Made by a program: the position numbers and the translations under genes
Notes under the pieces: model-generated
Seen by the model: only the letters and a program-made list of their open reading frames with translations
Databases searched by the model: none
What the model was told of the DNA's origin: nothing
Origin: Naganishia liquefaciens
Taxonomy: Eukaryota; Basidiomycota; Tremellomycetes; Filobasidiales; Filobasidiaceae
Assembly: GCA_013423385.1 (NCBI GenBank)
Contig: BLZA01000057.1
Location: 63,533-127,532, forward strand
DNA: 64,000 bases
Reading direction: 5' to 3'
Part shown: in pieces, positions 1 through 9,982 of the stretch
How the letters are laid out: each line of letters opens with the position of its first letter
Position numbering within the stretch: position 1 is the first letter of the stretch

Positions 1-215
1 TCGCCGCGGATGTCGGTCGGGCTGTCAGAGACTTTGACCTTGTGAAGATGATGAGTGGGCAGCCCGCTCGTGCGAGAGAAGCCGGTTCCAGAGAGGGCGA
101 ATACTTTTTCTGGCAAGCTTAGCGCATCGATGATGTCTTGGGTGCTTGGAGTCGGTCTTGTCGTTGGCTTGATAGGCGCGGCGGGCACCGAGGAGGGGGG
201 AATTGGAATGGGCAT
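1..215 (-). CDS. GH3 beta-glucosidase, 5' end only (runs off the window)
   Basis: Open from an ATG at 215 to the window edge, about 71 codons. Near residues 30-50 the frame reads LPEKVFALSGTGF, followed by KVKVSDSPTDIRG. These match the start of glycoside hydrolase family 3, where an 'LTLEEKISLLAGTDFW' block precedes 'KVSDGPNGVRG'. Family knowledge: such enzymes hydrolyse terminal beta-glucosidic bonds of cellobiose and related sugars. I see no signal peptide in this start, which suggests an intracellular enzyme as in many yeasts. The catalytic aspartate lies beyond the window. A Pro/Thr-rich stretch precedes the first family block, so a later start is possible. Confidence 0.72.
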   Translation of the reverse strand, partial: MPIPIPPSSVPAAPIKPTTRPTPSTQDIIDALSLPEKVFALSGTGFSRTSGLPTHHLHKVKVSDSPTDIRG

Positions 216-1457
216 GTTTGAGTAGAAGGTATGGAATAAACATGCAACGTGTCTACAGGAACCATGACGGTTGCGGAAGACATCATGGCGTAGGCTCTTA
301 TAAGCTATATCACACGCAGACTGCCTTTGCCCGCAATCATGTTGGAAGCAGTCAACCCCGCATTCCGCGTCCACTTTGGGCGGACGGACTAATGCGATGT
401 GGATCCGCACGAAGGCAGCTCGCTCTCGTCAAACCGCTGGATCTGCGTTTGCGGATCATCGTATGCTAGAACCTTTGGGTTCAGATACGGTTGGGTAACA
501 TAGGGTGGTTAGGGGGTAGCCTGAAGGGAGCTTGAGCTTCTGATTGGAGTCCCTCACTATCGGGAGGCTCTCGTTGAGCTTTCCGGTGTTAGTCGATCAA
601 TCGATTCATTCACCCTGACTATCGTGTGCGATATCAGCGATTTGCCGTTGATGTGATGTGCATATGACATTTTTCTTTAAGACCTCGCGTTGTCGGGGCT
701 TGGCCCTGGGTCTGATCCCAGGGCCGTGTTTCAAAGGTGATATCCATTACGTCAAATTTGAAAAAAAGCAGCGCGCTCGTCGTGCTTGACGACGGTCCTC
801 ACTTCGCGTCGGAACCTCGAAGAGCCTGTAATTTTCGAGTCCAGGCCACACTAATGTAGGAGATCCCTTGACACAGATGACAAATCGTCTACTTGGAGTA
901 GAATAAACAATGCCGGGTCTGGAATGGAAAATATGATGTTGGGATGTGGAACGGACAAGAAGGTTGTTTTTGATTGTGAACGATCAGTTTCTTTGGCGCA
1001 AACAGCACAACATCAATTGGGTCTTGCGCAGCGATTGATCAATGTTGCGTACCTCCTAGCCTACGCAAGGGAAAGAAAAGGCAGATATCAGCCATCTGGT
1101 ACCTCTAGTAAGCATTCCAGCCCAAAACCAAGCCTCGCCTACTCGACCCTATCCCAAAAGTTGAATCCAGGTTGAGACAATCGCTGCCCCGACCAGGATT
1201 CGAGGGTTAAGGGCATGAATTGCCATCGAGACCTGTTGAAGAAGGACCTTCAGACGGAATCCCTTGCTTCAACGGGCTGAGCACATCTACAAGTCTGTCT
1301 ACAAAGTGCTATAGCTGCCAGCACGACCAGCGAGCGCTGCTGCAGGTCTTCCATCCAGGGAGCCTGAATACGGACATTGCCAAGCCAACTCCGCGTCCCG
1401 TTCACTGGCCTGTTTATCTGCCATTCCAACAGGCTTGATGAGAGCAAAAAGATTCGA
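216..1457. other. Intergenic region
   Basis: Upstream region of the GH3 gene and downstream flank of tRNA-Gly. Short open frames are present but none has family character or sensible splice sites. An A5 tract at 1446-1450 (T5 on the minus strand) fits a Pol III stop for the tRNA. Confidence 0.5.
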
Positions 1458-1529
1458 TGAGTCCAAGGAGAATCGAACCCCTGCCAGCTGCTTGGAAGGC
1501 AGCTATTCTAACCACTAAACTATGGACCC
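1458..1529 (-). tRNA. tRNA-Gly (anticodon UCC), no intron
   Basis: The minus strand folds as a cloverleaf. The acceptor strands GGGTCCA (1529-1523) and TGGACTC (1465-1459) pair over 7 bp with one G-U pair, and an A follows as discriminator. The D-arm reads TAGTTTAGTGGTTAGAATA. The anticodon arm is CTGCC-TTCCAAG-CAG with anticodon TCC. The T-arm carries the invariant GGTTCGATTC. The order and anticodon arm match eukaryotic tRNA-Gly(UCC). A run of five T follows within 15 nt on the minus strand, as expected for Pol III termination. There is no intron. Confidence 0.93.
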
Positions 1530-1951
1530 AAAGTACTGGAAATCTTCAAAAGCATAAAATATATATGGCAAGCAACATCACGTGCGAGCTGATGACAACC
1601 GGGAAAGCAAGTCGGGGCACTTTCCGAAGAGGCCGGATACGTACGGTGTTCAGCCGGAGAGCGAAGAGGTATCTCGAGGGCAGGCTTAGTGAACGGATTC
1701 CCCTCCTTGGCATCAATAGATATAGCGATCACATTGGTGATAATAATGATAGCTAGAGTGTACCTGAACTCATCCACCCCATACTGCGCTACTTCCTTCG
1801 TGTACAACGTGATGTCTTCGTTGGCATGCCCAGGTATATCACTCGGCTGAATAGTATCCTCCAAAGTCTTTCCAGGACTCTCAAGCCCTACCGTTCTACC
1901 CGCGTGTATTACCAAGCTTACATACCGATACCTTCCGGCGAGGAAGGCCAA
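1520..1951 (-). other. Possible short coding fragment, not assigned
   Basis: An open minus-strand frame overlaps the 5' side of the tRNA-Gly gene. The part from about 1915 to 1763 looks coding and is flanked by an acceptor-like GGGTAG and a donor-like CAG|GTACAC. I recognise no family and cannot find a convincing start or downstream exon. It could be one exon of a small lineage-specific gene or chance. Confidence 0.18.
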
Positions 1952-2133
1952 GCAATGCCGCCATTTCTTGAAGAGACTCCATCCTGATACAGGAACACCC
2001 GGTTCCTGCCAGAGAGATGATTCTCACAGCAAATAGGGCATGAGTTCCGCAAAATACCTTCTCGCGCTGTCAAGACGTGTCCATCCCGATCGGCCTCCCT
2101 ATCCGCATCCCTGTCGACATCATCGTCTTCCTC

Positions 2134-2205
2134 ATTGACCGCCAGATTGACCGCCAGAGTGACCGCCAGATTGACCGCCAGAGTAACCGCCAGATTGACA
2201 GCCGC
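2134..2205. repeat. 12-bp minisatellite, about six units
   Basis: Six head-to-tail copies of ATTGACCGCCAG, some starting AGT or with AACC. In one plus-strand frame it would read as a DRQI/DRQS peptide, but no gene model supports translation. Confidence 0.9.
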
Positions 2206-2374
2206 AGGACGTCACCTTTGCACTTGAGACAGACATGGCAAAGGTCACAGATCAGAGATACTCATACGGGGGTTTCCAGTCCTTTGTGCCTGGCAGCTTG
2301 CCTGATATGCGACATCACAAGTGGGTGAGCGTGAATTCACATCGAACGCTTACGTCAGCGCTCTCAGTCAATGT
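2206..2374. other. Spacer between the two 12-bp minisatellites
   Basis: About 170 bp with no recognised gene or RNA. It separates two arrays whose units look related. Confidence 0.5.
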
Positions 2375-2480
2375 ACCGCTAGATTTACCGGTAGATTTAC
2401 TGCTAGATTTACTGCTAGATTTACTGCTAAGTTTACCGCTACATTTACCGCTAGATTGACAGCTAGATTGACAGCTAGAC
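2375..2480. repeat. 12-bp minisatellite, about nine units
   Basis: Head-to-tail 12-mers of the form GCTAGATTTACC/ACT, ending with two GCTAGATTGACA units. The last units resemble the ATTGACCGCCAG units at 2134-2205, so the two arrays probably share an origin. On the minus strand a frame reads as SSKSSGK-like repeats, but this is probably not translated. Confidence 0.9.
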
Positions 2481-2868
2481 CACTGACAGCAGCGGACGAA
2501 GTGTATCCAGCTTAGCGCAATCATGCAAAACTCGAGCCGGGATATTGAGGGCGGAGGAGTACTGAAAAGGGGCTCCAATGCTTCCGCCGTACGGCGGTCC
2601 GATCTTTTCCCACAGTTTAACGTTGCACACCACACACAGGCCCATCATCCGCATCCACATCCGGTAACCCTAGTATGCGATGTCTGCCCTACGAGCTCGA
2701 GCCGAAAGCCTGGCCGTCCAATGTCCATTGCTCGCTGTCCACTCCTGTCTCACTTCACGTCACGGCAGCAGCGGAAGCAAACCCGGCTTCCACGATCTCC
2801 CCCTATACAGTCACATTATCACCGTAGTAAGCAATCTTCCCACCTCTCCCGTCACCAAACACTGTATC

Positions 2869-4589
2869 ATGGCATCGCACGAGGACGCAATCAACCAGCT
2901 ATGTGCTATCACTGCGACCGAAACAACCATGGGTCGCCGGAGCATTGAGCAGGTCCTGCGATCCACCGACTGGAACGTCGAGGTGAGTTCCCTTATCCCC
3001 TTCACTCGGCGAGCGATGCCTCATTTCGCGCAGCGAGCTGCCGATCTCATCTTTAGCAATCCCGAGGCTCTGCGCCAATCCGAGGCTGTATCGGAGCGGA
3101 AGGCCACAGAGCCACGCCCACGTCGCGTAGAGCCTCGACGACGTGCCCGGGATCCTCCTGTGGCAAGGGTCGGGCTCTTGCATACTCTAATATGGCCAAT
3201 TCGGTTCGTGTTGAGACTCGTCTCCGGTCTTTGGTACCTTCTAGGTGAGTCTTCTGGCCAGGACCCCTTCCGGAGCTAACATTTCGCAGTCCGTAATGTC
3301 CTGCCTCTGGGACTTCTTCCATACATGCCGCGATTCCTCCTGCCTCCATCCGGCACCTCATCAAACTACACGTCCATTCCGTTGGCGCCGACAAGATCCT
3401 TTGTCGAGACTCTACGACAAGAATGCCCCGACGGATACATTCCCGACTTCTGGCGTCAGGATGACGAGGAGCGTCCGACGTATAAAGAGTTTTTGAACCA
3501 CCTCAAGACGGAACGAAAGGTCGGATGCGTTGTTTTGTGCTGCGCGGATCACGAGGACGATTTGGATTTCAAGCGGTAAATACACGCGCGAGTGAGATAG
3601 CTTGCCCAGCTAATGCTTGCGCAGGAATGTCTTGACCAACGAGGAATTCGTCAAGTGTCTTCGGGACAATGAGATCCTTGTTTGGGCAGCGGATATCCGG
3701 GAAAAGGAGGGATACCAGAGTGAGTTATCCCTGCTCCGGATCATTCATCCTCTAACACCATGCAGTCTCTCAAACGCTTCAAGCCACCACATACCCCTCG
3801 CTCTCCTTCTTCTCCCTGATGCCTGTGGGCACATCCGGCTCCTCAAACTCGAAATTCACAATCCTCACGACCGTCCAAGGTCCGCCCTCAACAACGACTT
3901 CCGCTCCATCTCTCATTCAAATGATCACCAACACCATCGTCCCGCGTACACGACCGTTCCTCAATCGTCTCCGACGCGAACGCCAGGCGTTGGAAGAGGC
4001 AAGGCGTGTCCGCAATGAACAAGATCGCATTCTTGCGGAGAGTGAACGTCGCGATCGGGACAAGATTCTCAAGATTCGGCGGGAAAACGAAGAGCGCGCA
4101 AAGAGGGAACGAGAAGAGGCAGAGCAGAGGGAACGCGAGGCCGAGGAATTGCAAGCTGCGCAGGCCCGTGTGGCGGAGCTCAAGGAGCAGATGCGGAACT
4201 GGCGATTACACGTTCGACAGCACCTTGCACCCGAGCCGAGTCCAGATGAAGTCAAGGCGAAACGGGCTGTCCGCGTGCAGATCCGCCTTCCCAATGGGCT
4301 GAAATCGGCGCGCAACGTGCGTGCCTTTCCCGTCGACAGCTCGGCGCGGGACATCTATCTCTGGGCTGAGACGCTCCTGCTCGATCCGACCGAGACCGGT
4401 CCTGGCAGCGTCCCCGCCGGTTTCACAGCCGACTATCCTCCGCGCGCGGACATCCCGCCTTTGACGCTCTTTACCGCTTATCCGCGAAAGGCTGTCTCTG
4501 CGGATGAGCAAGGATGGCAAGTGATCCAACAGGCCGGGGGAAGTCTTGTTATGGAACTCGAAGAACAGGATGGATCGGATTCAGATTAG
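2869..4589 (+). CDS. UBA-UAS-UBX protein of the FAF2/UBXD8 (yeast Ubx2) type
   Basis: Predicted adaptor that recruits Cdc48/p97 to the ER membrane for ER-associated degradation and lipid-droplet control (family knowledge). Five exons (2869-2982, 3034-3244, 3290-3575, 3625-3719, 3766-4589) sum to 509 codons plus stop. The N-terminus is UBA-like. Residues about 85-122 are a hydrophobic hairpin (LLHTLIWPIRFVLRLVSGLW then VRNVLPLGLLPYM), the usual membrane insertion of this family. A thioredoxin-like UAS region with FVETLRQECPD and WAADIREKEGYQ follows. Then comes a long charged Arg/Glu coiled coil (about 270-360), and a C-terminal UBX domain with VRVQIRLPNGLKSARNVRAF. The first ATG of the UBA block was chosen; an ATG further upstream at 2680 reads through a region without family similarity. 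The gene ends 50 bp from the convergent RTA1-like gene. Confidence 0.9.
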
Positions 4590-4638
4590 ATTGTACAGGG
4601 GGCATCATGATAGCATCTATGAAGCAGTCGCTGACAGA

Positions 4639-5930
4639 TCATGCGAACAATCGGCGCGATCTCAGGATCAGGCCTGGGTGAACGATGTTGAAGATGGCGA
4701 GGGCGAGAATCATGGGCAGGAAGTCCAAAACATTAAAGTATACTTCGTGAGTGATTCTGAAAGGCAAGATCAGTATGGTGGTCTACGAGGCGCGCGAAGA
4801 TCGACCCACAAATATCCGTCCCAGCCTGTACGAGAATCAGCGCATGATCGATAACCGATATCAACGAGACTCACCTTGCAGCAGTTCAATCGTTCGGTAG
4901 ACGCCTCGCATGACAATCATGAGTGCACTGAAAAAGACAGCCGCAAGCATGACCATCCACCGTTTCCTGTCCGCGGCCTGTTCCGGCTCCACCTCGACAG
5001 GCTTCTCTGCGATGCGCCTGTGATACGGCCGATCCGAGAGAAGTCGAAGGATAAAGTCGCCGCCGAGGGCGACGAAGACGACGATCGCGGCGAGCTGGAA
5101 GACGATACCGGCGACCACTGAATGGGTTGCATCAGCAACATTACGAGCCGTAAATCAGCAGGACTTACTGATGTTGGTCGAAGTGGTCGTATCTTCGTAG
5201 TTTTGAGACTGGACGGCAGCCCTTCCGCCGCCGACCGCCTGATTGTCCCGAATCAGATCACGCGGTAGCGCTCAACTAGAGAGACTTACCTGAATGACCA
5301 GACTGACGACATCCGCAATGACGAACAAGATCATATACCATTTACTCTTGAGCAACGAATACTCTTCGCCGAGGTGCTTGATGCATAGTCCGAGGAACGT
5401 GTAGTCAAAAGCCGAAAAGAAACAAGGGGCGAGAATGAGACTGCAGCAATGTCAGTAATAGCATTGTGCAAAGACTCTGCCTCGACATACGTAGTGATTT
5501 GCATGAGAAAGGGCTAGGATGCGGATCAACAAAACATTCTGGCAGCATGAAATGCAACGTACCTCGATATTGAGAACATTCTGCGAGCTCCAATACCTTC
5601 CTGCCCAACCGACCACTTCCAGCAGTCCACCCGGAACAAGCGTCACCAAGATGAACCAGTAGTTTGGCTCAGCACGCGCAACAGCCGAATCACCAGATGC
5701 CAAACGCGCCGTCCTGCATCGTTTGATACTATAGTAGATAGCTTGTATAGTATGAAGCGCCGTCGACACCGCAAAGAGGACGATAGCTGTCAGGCATACG
5801 CCGCTTGATGGGACGTAGCCATAAGGAGATTCACCTGTGCGGGCGGTGTGAGTGAGGATTCCTGAGCGATGGCGACAGACTCACGGTACCGCTGTGCGCG
5901 GGCGACAAGACTATAGCTGTCTGCGTCCAT
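4639..5930 (-). CDS. RTA1-like multi-pass membrane protein
   Basis: Member of the fungal RTA1/RSB1 family of seven-helix plasma-membrane proteins linked to lipid translocation and resistance to toxic sterol or sphingoid compounds (family knowledge). The protein starts MDADSYSLVARAQRY. Exon 2 carries YGYVPSSGVC and the first helix. Family landmarks follow: PGGLLEVVGWAGRYWS, FDYTFLGLCIKHLGEEY, VIADVVSLVIQAVGGG, and an arginine-rich FRxxE-like segment RGVYRTIELLQ. The last exons give GWDGYLITHEVYF and a final helix ending in RSRRLFA and a stop at 4639. At least eight exons are separated by introns of about 50-60 nt. The next-to-last intron has donor GTGGGT and acceptor TTTCAG. Substrate cannot be told from sequence. 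Confidence 0.85.
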
Positions 5931-7220
5931 GATGTCTAGGTCTACGACGGAGAAGCGACGAGGACCAAAGCGAGATAGACGCTTATGTGGGGTCTTATCG
6001 AGGCAACATGGACATCCATCAGCCCATCCATTCTTGAAACAAACGAAAGAAGTTCAGGTGAGACATTGCCGCGTGGGCGGCGAGAAGCGATGAGAGATCT
6101 CGGGCCCGGGATGCCGCAGCTGCCGTAAGGCCAGCTGTAAGGCCGCGATACGAGAGGCAAAATACGGCACTCATTCGCTGCCGGCTGCCGTAGCTTAGCT
6201 GACTGATTCCGAACGAGAAAGTGCAAAATACCAGCCATCATGATATCTCGCTCACCCTGACGGACTCACTGCGAAAGGGTTAGCGGCAAGTATATCGACG
6301 GCGAGCGATGACTTTCCCAGTCTGAAAGTCAAAGAACAGAGAGGATAAGGCGTGCAGGCTGTGCAGAGGGGGAGCAGCCAAAGATGGCATTGACACCAAG
6401 AGAATCCAGTATAGCTATGTATCAGCAAATTGGATAACGCCTCTTGCACGAGATGGACGAAAGCATTGTTGAACAGCATCCTGGACTCAAACGCTTGTCC
6501 ACGCCTCATCGGAGTAGTGCTGTCCGCAGAGCAAGCACAGGCGGAGTCGACGAACAACATCGCCATCAATGACATATGGGCAACCGAAATTTGCAGTTCC
6601 GTTCATTATTGCAACCCGTTTATCCTCGTGCGATACATTGACATACGTGCATGTCGAGGCCAAATGGACTACGAGAGAAGCCAACTAGTGCTTGATAATT
6701 CAAGCCAGAGATACGAGCACGACGCATCAGGACGGCCAACGTCGGCCAGCTTGTCACTCGACTCATTTCGCGACAGAGTTCCACTTGAGGCTGTGCAACG
6801 GACTTCTACAACGTCAGGGGCTGCAAATTGGCTGCAACGATCTAAAGCAAGAGGCCTTGGTCAGCTCGAGCTTGCCGCTGCCTGTCCCACCAAAACAGCT
6901 CTTCCGGCAGCCGCTCACCGTATTTCTTCAACACTGTCTCTGCGTGGGCTTCAAATGACCGCGACTCACTCATTCCCCTGTGCGCTTTTTTTCTGCCAGA
7001 ACCCCCCGTGCGAACCCCTAGAAACATCTTTGTGTGAATTGTGGGGATTGCGATCGCAGTCCAGACTCTGTTCGAAAGACTTGTACGCATTCATTAGCAC
7101 ACGCCCGGCACCTGTCGCACCAAGGATCTTCCTCGACAGATACCCTAAAGGTACGCGTACTTCGTCCTCGCTGGGCTCACCGTTGCTAATCGCTTTCCCC
7201 TCAGCCGTTCTTCCAAAAAA
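5931..7220. other. Intergenic region upstream of RTA1-like and RACK1 genes
   Basis: Divergent upstream region of the RTA1-like gene (-) and RACK1 (+). Long open frames exist on both strands, but their codon content looks random and they overlap RACK1 exon 1. A likely 5'-UTR intron of RACK1 lies at 7151-7204 (donor GTACGC, branch-like GCTAAT, acceptor CCTCAG), just 16 nt before the ATG. Nothing else is supported. Confidence 0.5.
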
Positions 7221-8412
7221 ATGTCTGAGCAAATCGTCTACAAGGGTGCCTGTATCGGCCACGGTGGTGCCGTCACCTCGGTCGCTACCACCAGCGAAAA
7301 CCCTGACATGATCTTGACTGGTTCCCGAGGTTCGTAGGTCAAGCAGGCCTCTCTCACTCGGCATGGGGCTGATCACACACCTCACAGACAAGAAGGTCAT
7401 TGTCTGGCAACTCACTCGTGAAGACGGTGAATACGGTTACCCCAAGAAGATCCTGCACGGTCACAACCACTTCGTCTCCGACGTTGTCATCTCCTCGGAC
7501 GGACAGTTCGCTCTTTCCGCCTCGTGGGACAAGACCTTGCGATTGTGGGACTTGAACACGGGAGAGACCGCCCGACGATTCGTCGGACACACCGGTGACG
7601 TCTTGTCCGTCTCGTTCTCCGCCGACAACCGACAGATCGTCTCGGCCTCGCGAGACCGAACCATCAAATTGTGGAACACCTTGGGTGAATGCAAGTTCAA
7701 CATCACCGAGGACGGCCACACCGAGTGGGTCTCGTGCGTTCGATTCTCGCCCAACCCCATGAACCCCGTCATTGTTTCCGCTGGTTGGGACAAGGTCGTC
7801 AAGGTGAGCGTCGTGACCAAATCTTTCAATCCCATTCCCACATTCGACATGATGCAACGATTATATTTGCTACTTCAGAGGGGTGAAATAGACCCGATGA
7901 GACCACTTATATCACCAAGATCTCTGATCCTCACCTTTCGCATACCCGCTTTCTCTCGTTTGAGACGTTGTTGCTGACATTTTCCGCATCAACAGGTTTG
8001 GGAGCTCAACCGATGCAAGCTCAAGACCAACCACTTCGGTCACACCGGCTACATCAACACCCTCGCCGTCTCCCCCGACGGATCCTTGGCCGCCTCCGGT
8101 GGTAAGGACGGTATCACCATGCTTTGGGACTTGAACGACGGCAAGCACTTGTACTCGCTCGAGGCCGGAGACATTGTCAACTCGCTCGTCTTCTCGCCCA
8201 ACCGATACTGGTTGTGCGCCGCCACCCAGTCGTGCATCAAGATCTTCGACCTCGAGTCCAAGTCGATCGTCGACGAGCTTCGACCCGAATCCCTCTCCAG
8301 CGACAACTCCAAGTCCCCGGAAGCCCTTTCCTTGGCTTGGTCCGCCGACGGACAGACCTTGTTCGCCGGTATGTCCGACAGCACCGTCCGAGTCTGGACC
8401 GTCATTGCCTAA
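7221..8412 (+). CDS. RACK1/Gib2/Asc1 ribosomal WD40 scaffold protein
   Basis: Seven-bladed WD40 protein of the 40S ribosome head; in fungi it also acts as a G-beta-like signalling scaffold (Cryptococcus Gib2, yeast Asc1; family knowledge). Exons 7221-7329, 7388-7803 and 7996-8412 sum exactly to 313 codons plus stop, the usual RACK1 length. Hallmarks are the GH...WD blades, [60 protein letters not shown] and [20 protein letters not shown]. It ends VRVWTVIA. Intron 1 has an unusual donor GTTCGT. Intron 2 (7804-7995, 192 nt) is about four times the local norm and holds a box C/D snoRNA. Twelve of 13 Arg codons are CGA, a strong bias that suggests very high expression. A probable intron also interrupts the 5' UTR. 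Confidence 0.97.
7845..7931 (+). ncRNA. snR24: Box C/D snoRNA U24/snR24 inside RACK1 intron 2
   Basis: Within the 192-nt RACK1 intron lie a C box ATGATGC (7849-7855) and a D box CTGA (7924-7927). Between them are ATTTGCTACTTCAGA (7864-7878), a C'-like CGATGAG (7895-7901) and TATCACCAAGATCT just before the D box. From memory, these two blocks are the guide/D' elements conserved in yeast snR24 and vertebrate U24, which direct 2'-O-methylation of the large rRNA. Yeast snR24 is itself carried in the ASC1 intron and ASC1 is the RACK1 orthologue, so the host gene is conserved as well. Ends are approximate because the terminal stem is weak. Confidence 0.92.
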
Positions 8413-8940
8413 ATGGCGCATTGGCGATGAAAAAGAAACGCGTTTTAGGGTGGCTGCGGTACGCGGCGCGCTGATGCATCTGGGTCATTGGATGCGTGCG
8501 GCATTGTTTGTGGGCGCCTTTAGTGGGACATGTGTCTGCAGTTGTAGTCCGAGCCTCGCTTTTTTGATTTAGTTACCGGACTTTTATAGACGTCGATTGA
8601 GACGAGGTTTGGCAGGATCAGCGGCAGCGCATGACCACTATACATCAATGGCTGTGACCAGCTTTGAGCAGGCTCTGTACTCTTGGAGTGCAGAAGTAGC
8701 AGAACTTTGGGAATGCATGCAGGAAATGCCTTGCTAACGGAAAGCCCGGCTGTCAGGGGCAACGTCAATCGAGTCTGTCCACGTTTGCTGTTTTGAGACC
8801 TCTATTTTGACACGTCGGAGAATTTGATTCCGCGCTGAGAGCGACCGGCCGCTGAGAATGACAAAGTAGATGACACAGCCATCAACGTGCTGGTGTGCTC
8901 TGTCGCTGCTCCCCTCTTGATCCTCTGTCAACGCTGAAAC
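8413..8940. other. Intergenic: RACK1 3' flank and VAMP promoter
   Basis: Region between two tandem genes. No open frame or RNA with recognisable character was seen. Confidence 0.5.
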
Positions 8941-9588
8941 ATGTATGCTCCGCTTCCCTTTCTCTACTGCACATAGCGCTCACCGTTCTTCCCATGACAG
9001 GTCTGCCGAACCGTACGACCCCTACATCCCCTCCGGCTCCTCCTCCGCCAACCCGAGCGGCCAGCCGTCGGCGGGTCAGGCTGGACAAGGCAACAAGAAC
9101 AACACGGTAAGTCGGCTCACCCACTACCAATTGAGGTCTGTCATCGCTGATCAATCGTAATAGACCGCTCAACTTCAAGCGCAAATCGATGAGACCGTCG
9201 GCGTCATGAGGGAAAACATCCACAAAGTCGCAGAACGAGGCGAACGTCTGGACTCTTTGCAAGACAAGACCGGTAAGTGTTACAGACTGCTCTCGCCGAG
9301 CAGGAAGGTGCATCTAGGCAACGCTCCGGAATGCTATATTGGAGGACGATATATACTGATTTTCCCACCGTCGTAGACAACCTTGCTGTCTCTGCCCAGG
9401 GATTCCGCAGGGGAGCCAACCGTGTGCGCAAGCAGATGTGGTAAGTTGACTTTGCCGTTGGTTTGTCCGTTGCCTTCCTGTTGATGTGCCCCGCTTGTAG
9501 GTGGAAAGACATGCGAATGAGAATCATCATTGGTGTCGGTATCTGCGTCTTGATCGTCATCATTGTCGTTCCCATCGTCAAGGCGTAA
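8941..9588 (+). CDS. Synaptobrevin/VAMP v-SNARE (Snc1/2 type)
   Basis: R-SNARE for fusion of secretory and endocytic vesicles with the plasma membrane. Exons 8941-8942, 9001-9106, 9164-9272, 9377-9440 and 9501-9588 sum to 122 codons plus stop. The start codon itself is split: AT at 8941-8942, a 58-nt intron (GTATGC...ATGACAG), then G at 9001, giving [13 protein letters not shown]. The SNARE motif covers about residues 37-93 with [20 protein letters not shown]; the zero-layer Arg lies in [13 protein letters not shown]. The juxtamembrane RKQMWWKDMRMR and a single C-terminal helix ([19 protein letters not shown]) complete the tail anchor. The stop TAA overlaps a donor-like GTAAGT, so a read-on splice isoform cannot be excluded, but the short end fits the family. 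Confidence 0.93.
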
Positions 9589-9982
9589 GTGAATCGAGTC
9601 GAGCCTAAGAGCAAGTATTGATGATCAGGTTCGCCACAGTGTCAAGAACTAGACAACGACACAGCCGAGGAAAGCCTTTTTCGGTGCCGGTATCTTTCTC
9701 CCAATTTTGTAGCCTTGCTCGTCAAGGCCTTTGTAGAACATCATGACCCTAATGCTACCTGTAACCTGTCTTGATTGCCTTGAGGATCCGCTGATATCCC
9801 CATCTGGCCGACTTTATCCTGTGGGAGAAGGTTTCGAGAGTCTTGTTGGATGACGTCAGTCAATTCGATCAAAAAGCAGACAGAGAGACATTCAAGAAGA
9901 CTTGGACATTGAAGTGGATGTTATTCTCCTGTCATCTGCTCTACAGCGACAACGTATCTGCTTGACTACTCAGCTCCCCATC
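9589..9982. other. Intergenic: VAMP 3' flank and YjbQ promoter
   Basis: About 390 bp between tandem genes. I see no further gene or RNA. Confidence 0.5.

Noticed and set aside
2134-2480. CRISPR-like array or coding repeats
   Set aside because: Units are contiguous 12-mers without spacers, the DNA is eukaryotic, and no gene model supports translation of the encoded repeats.
6430-7311. 293-codon plus-strand open frame
   Set aside because: It overlaps RACK1 exon 1 out of frame, has no domain and reads as random sequence.
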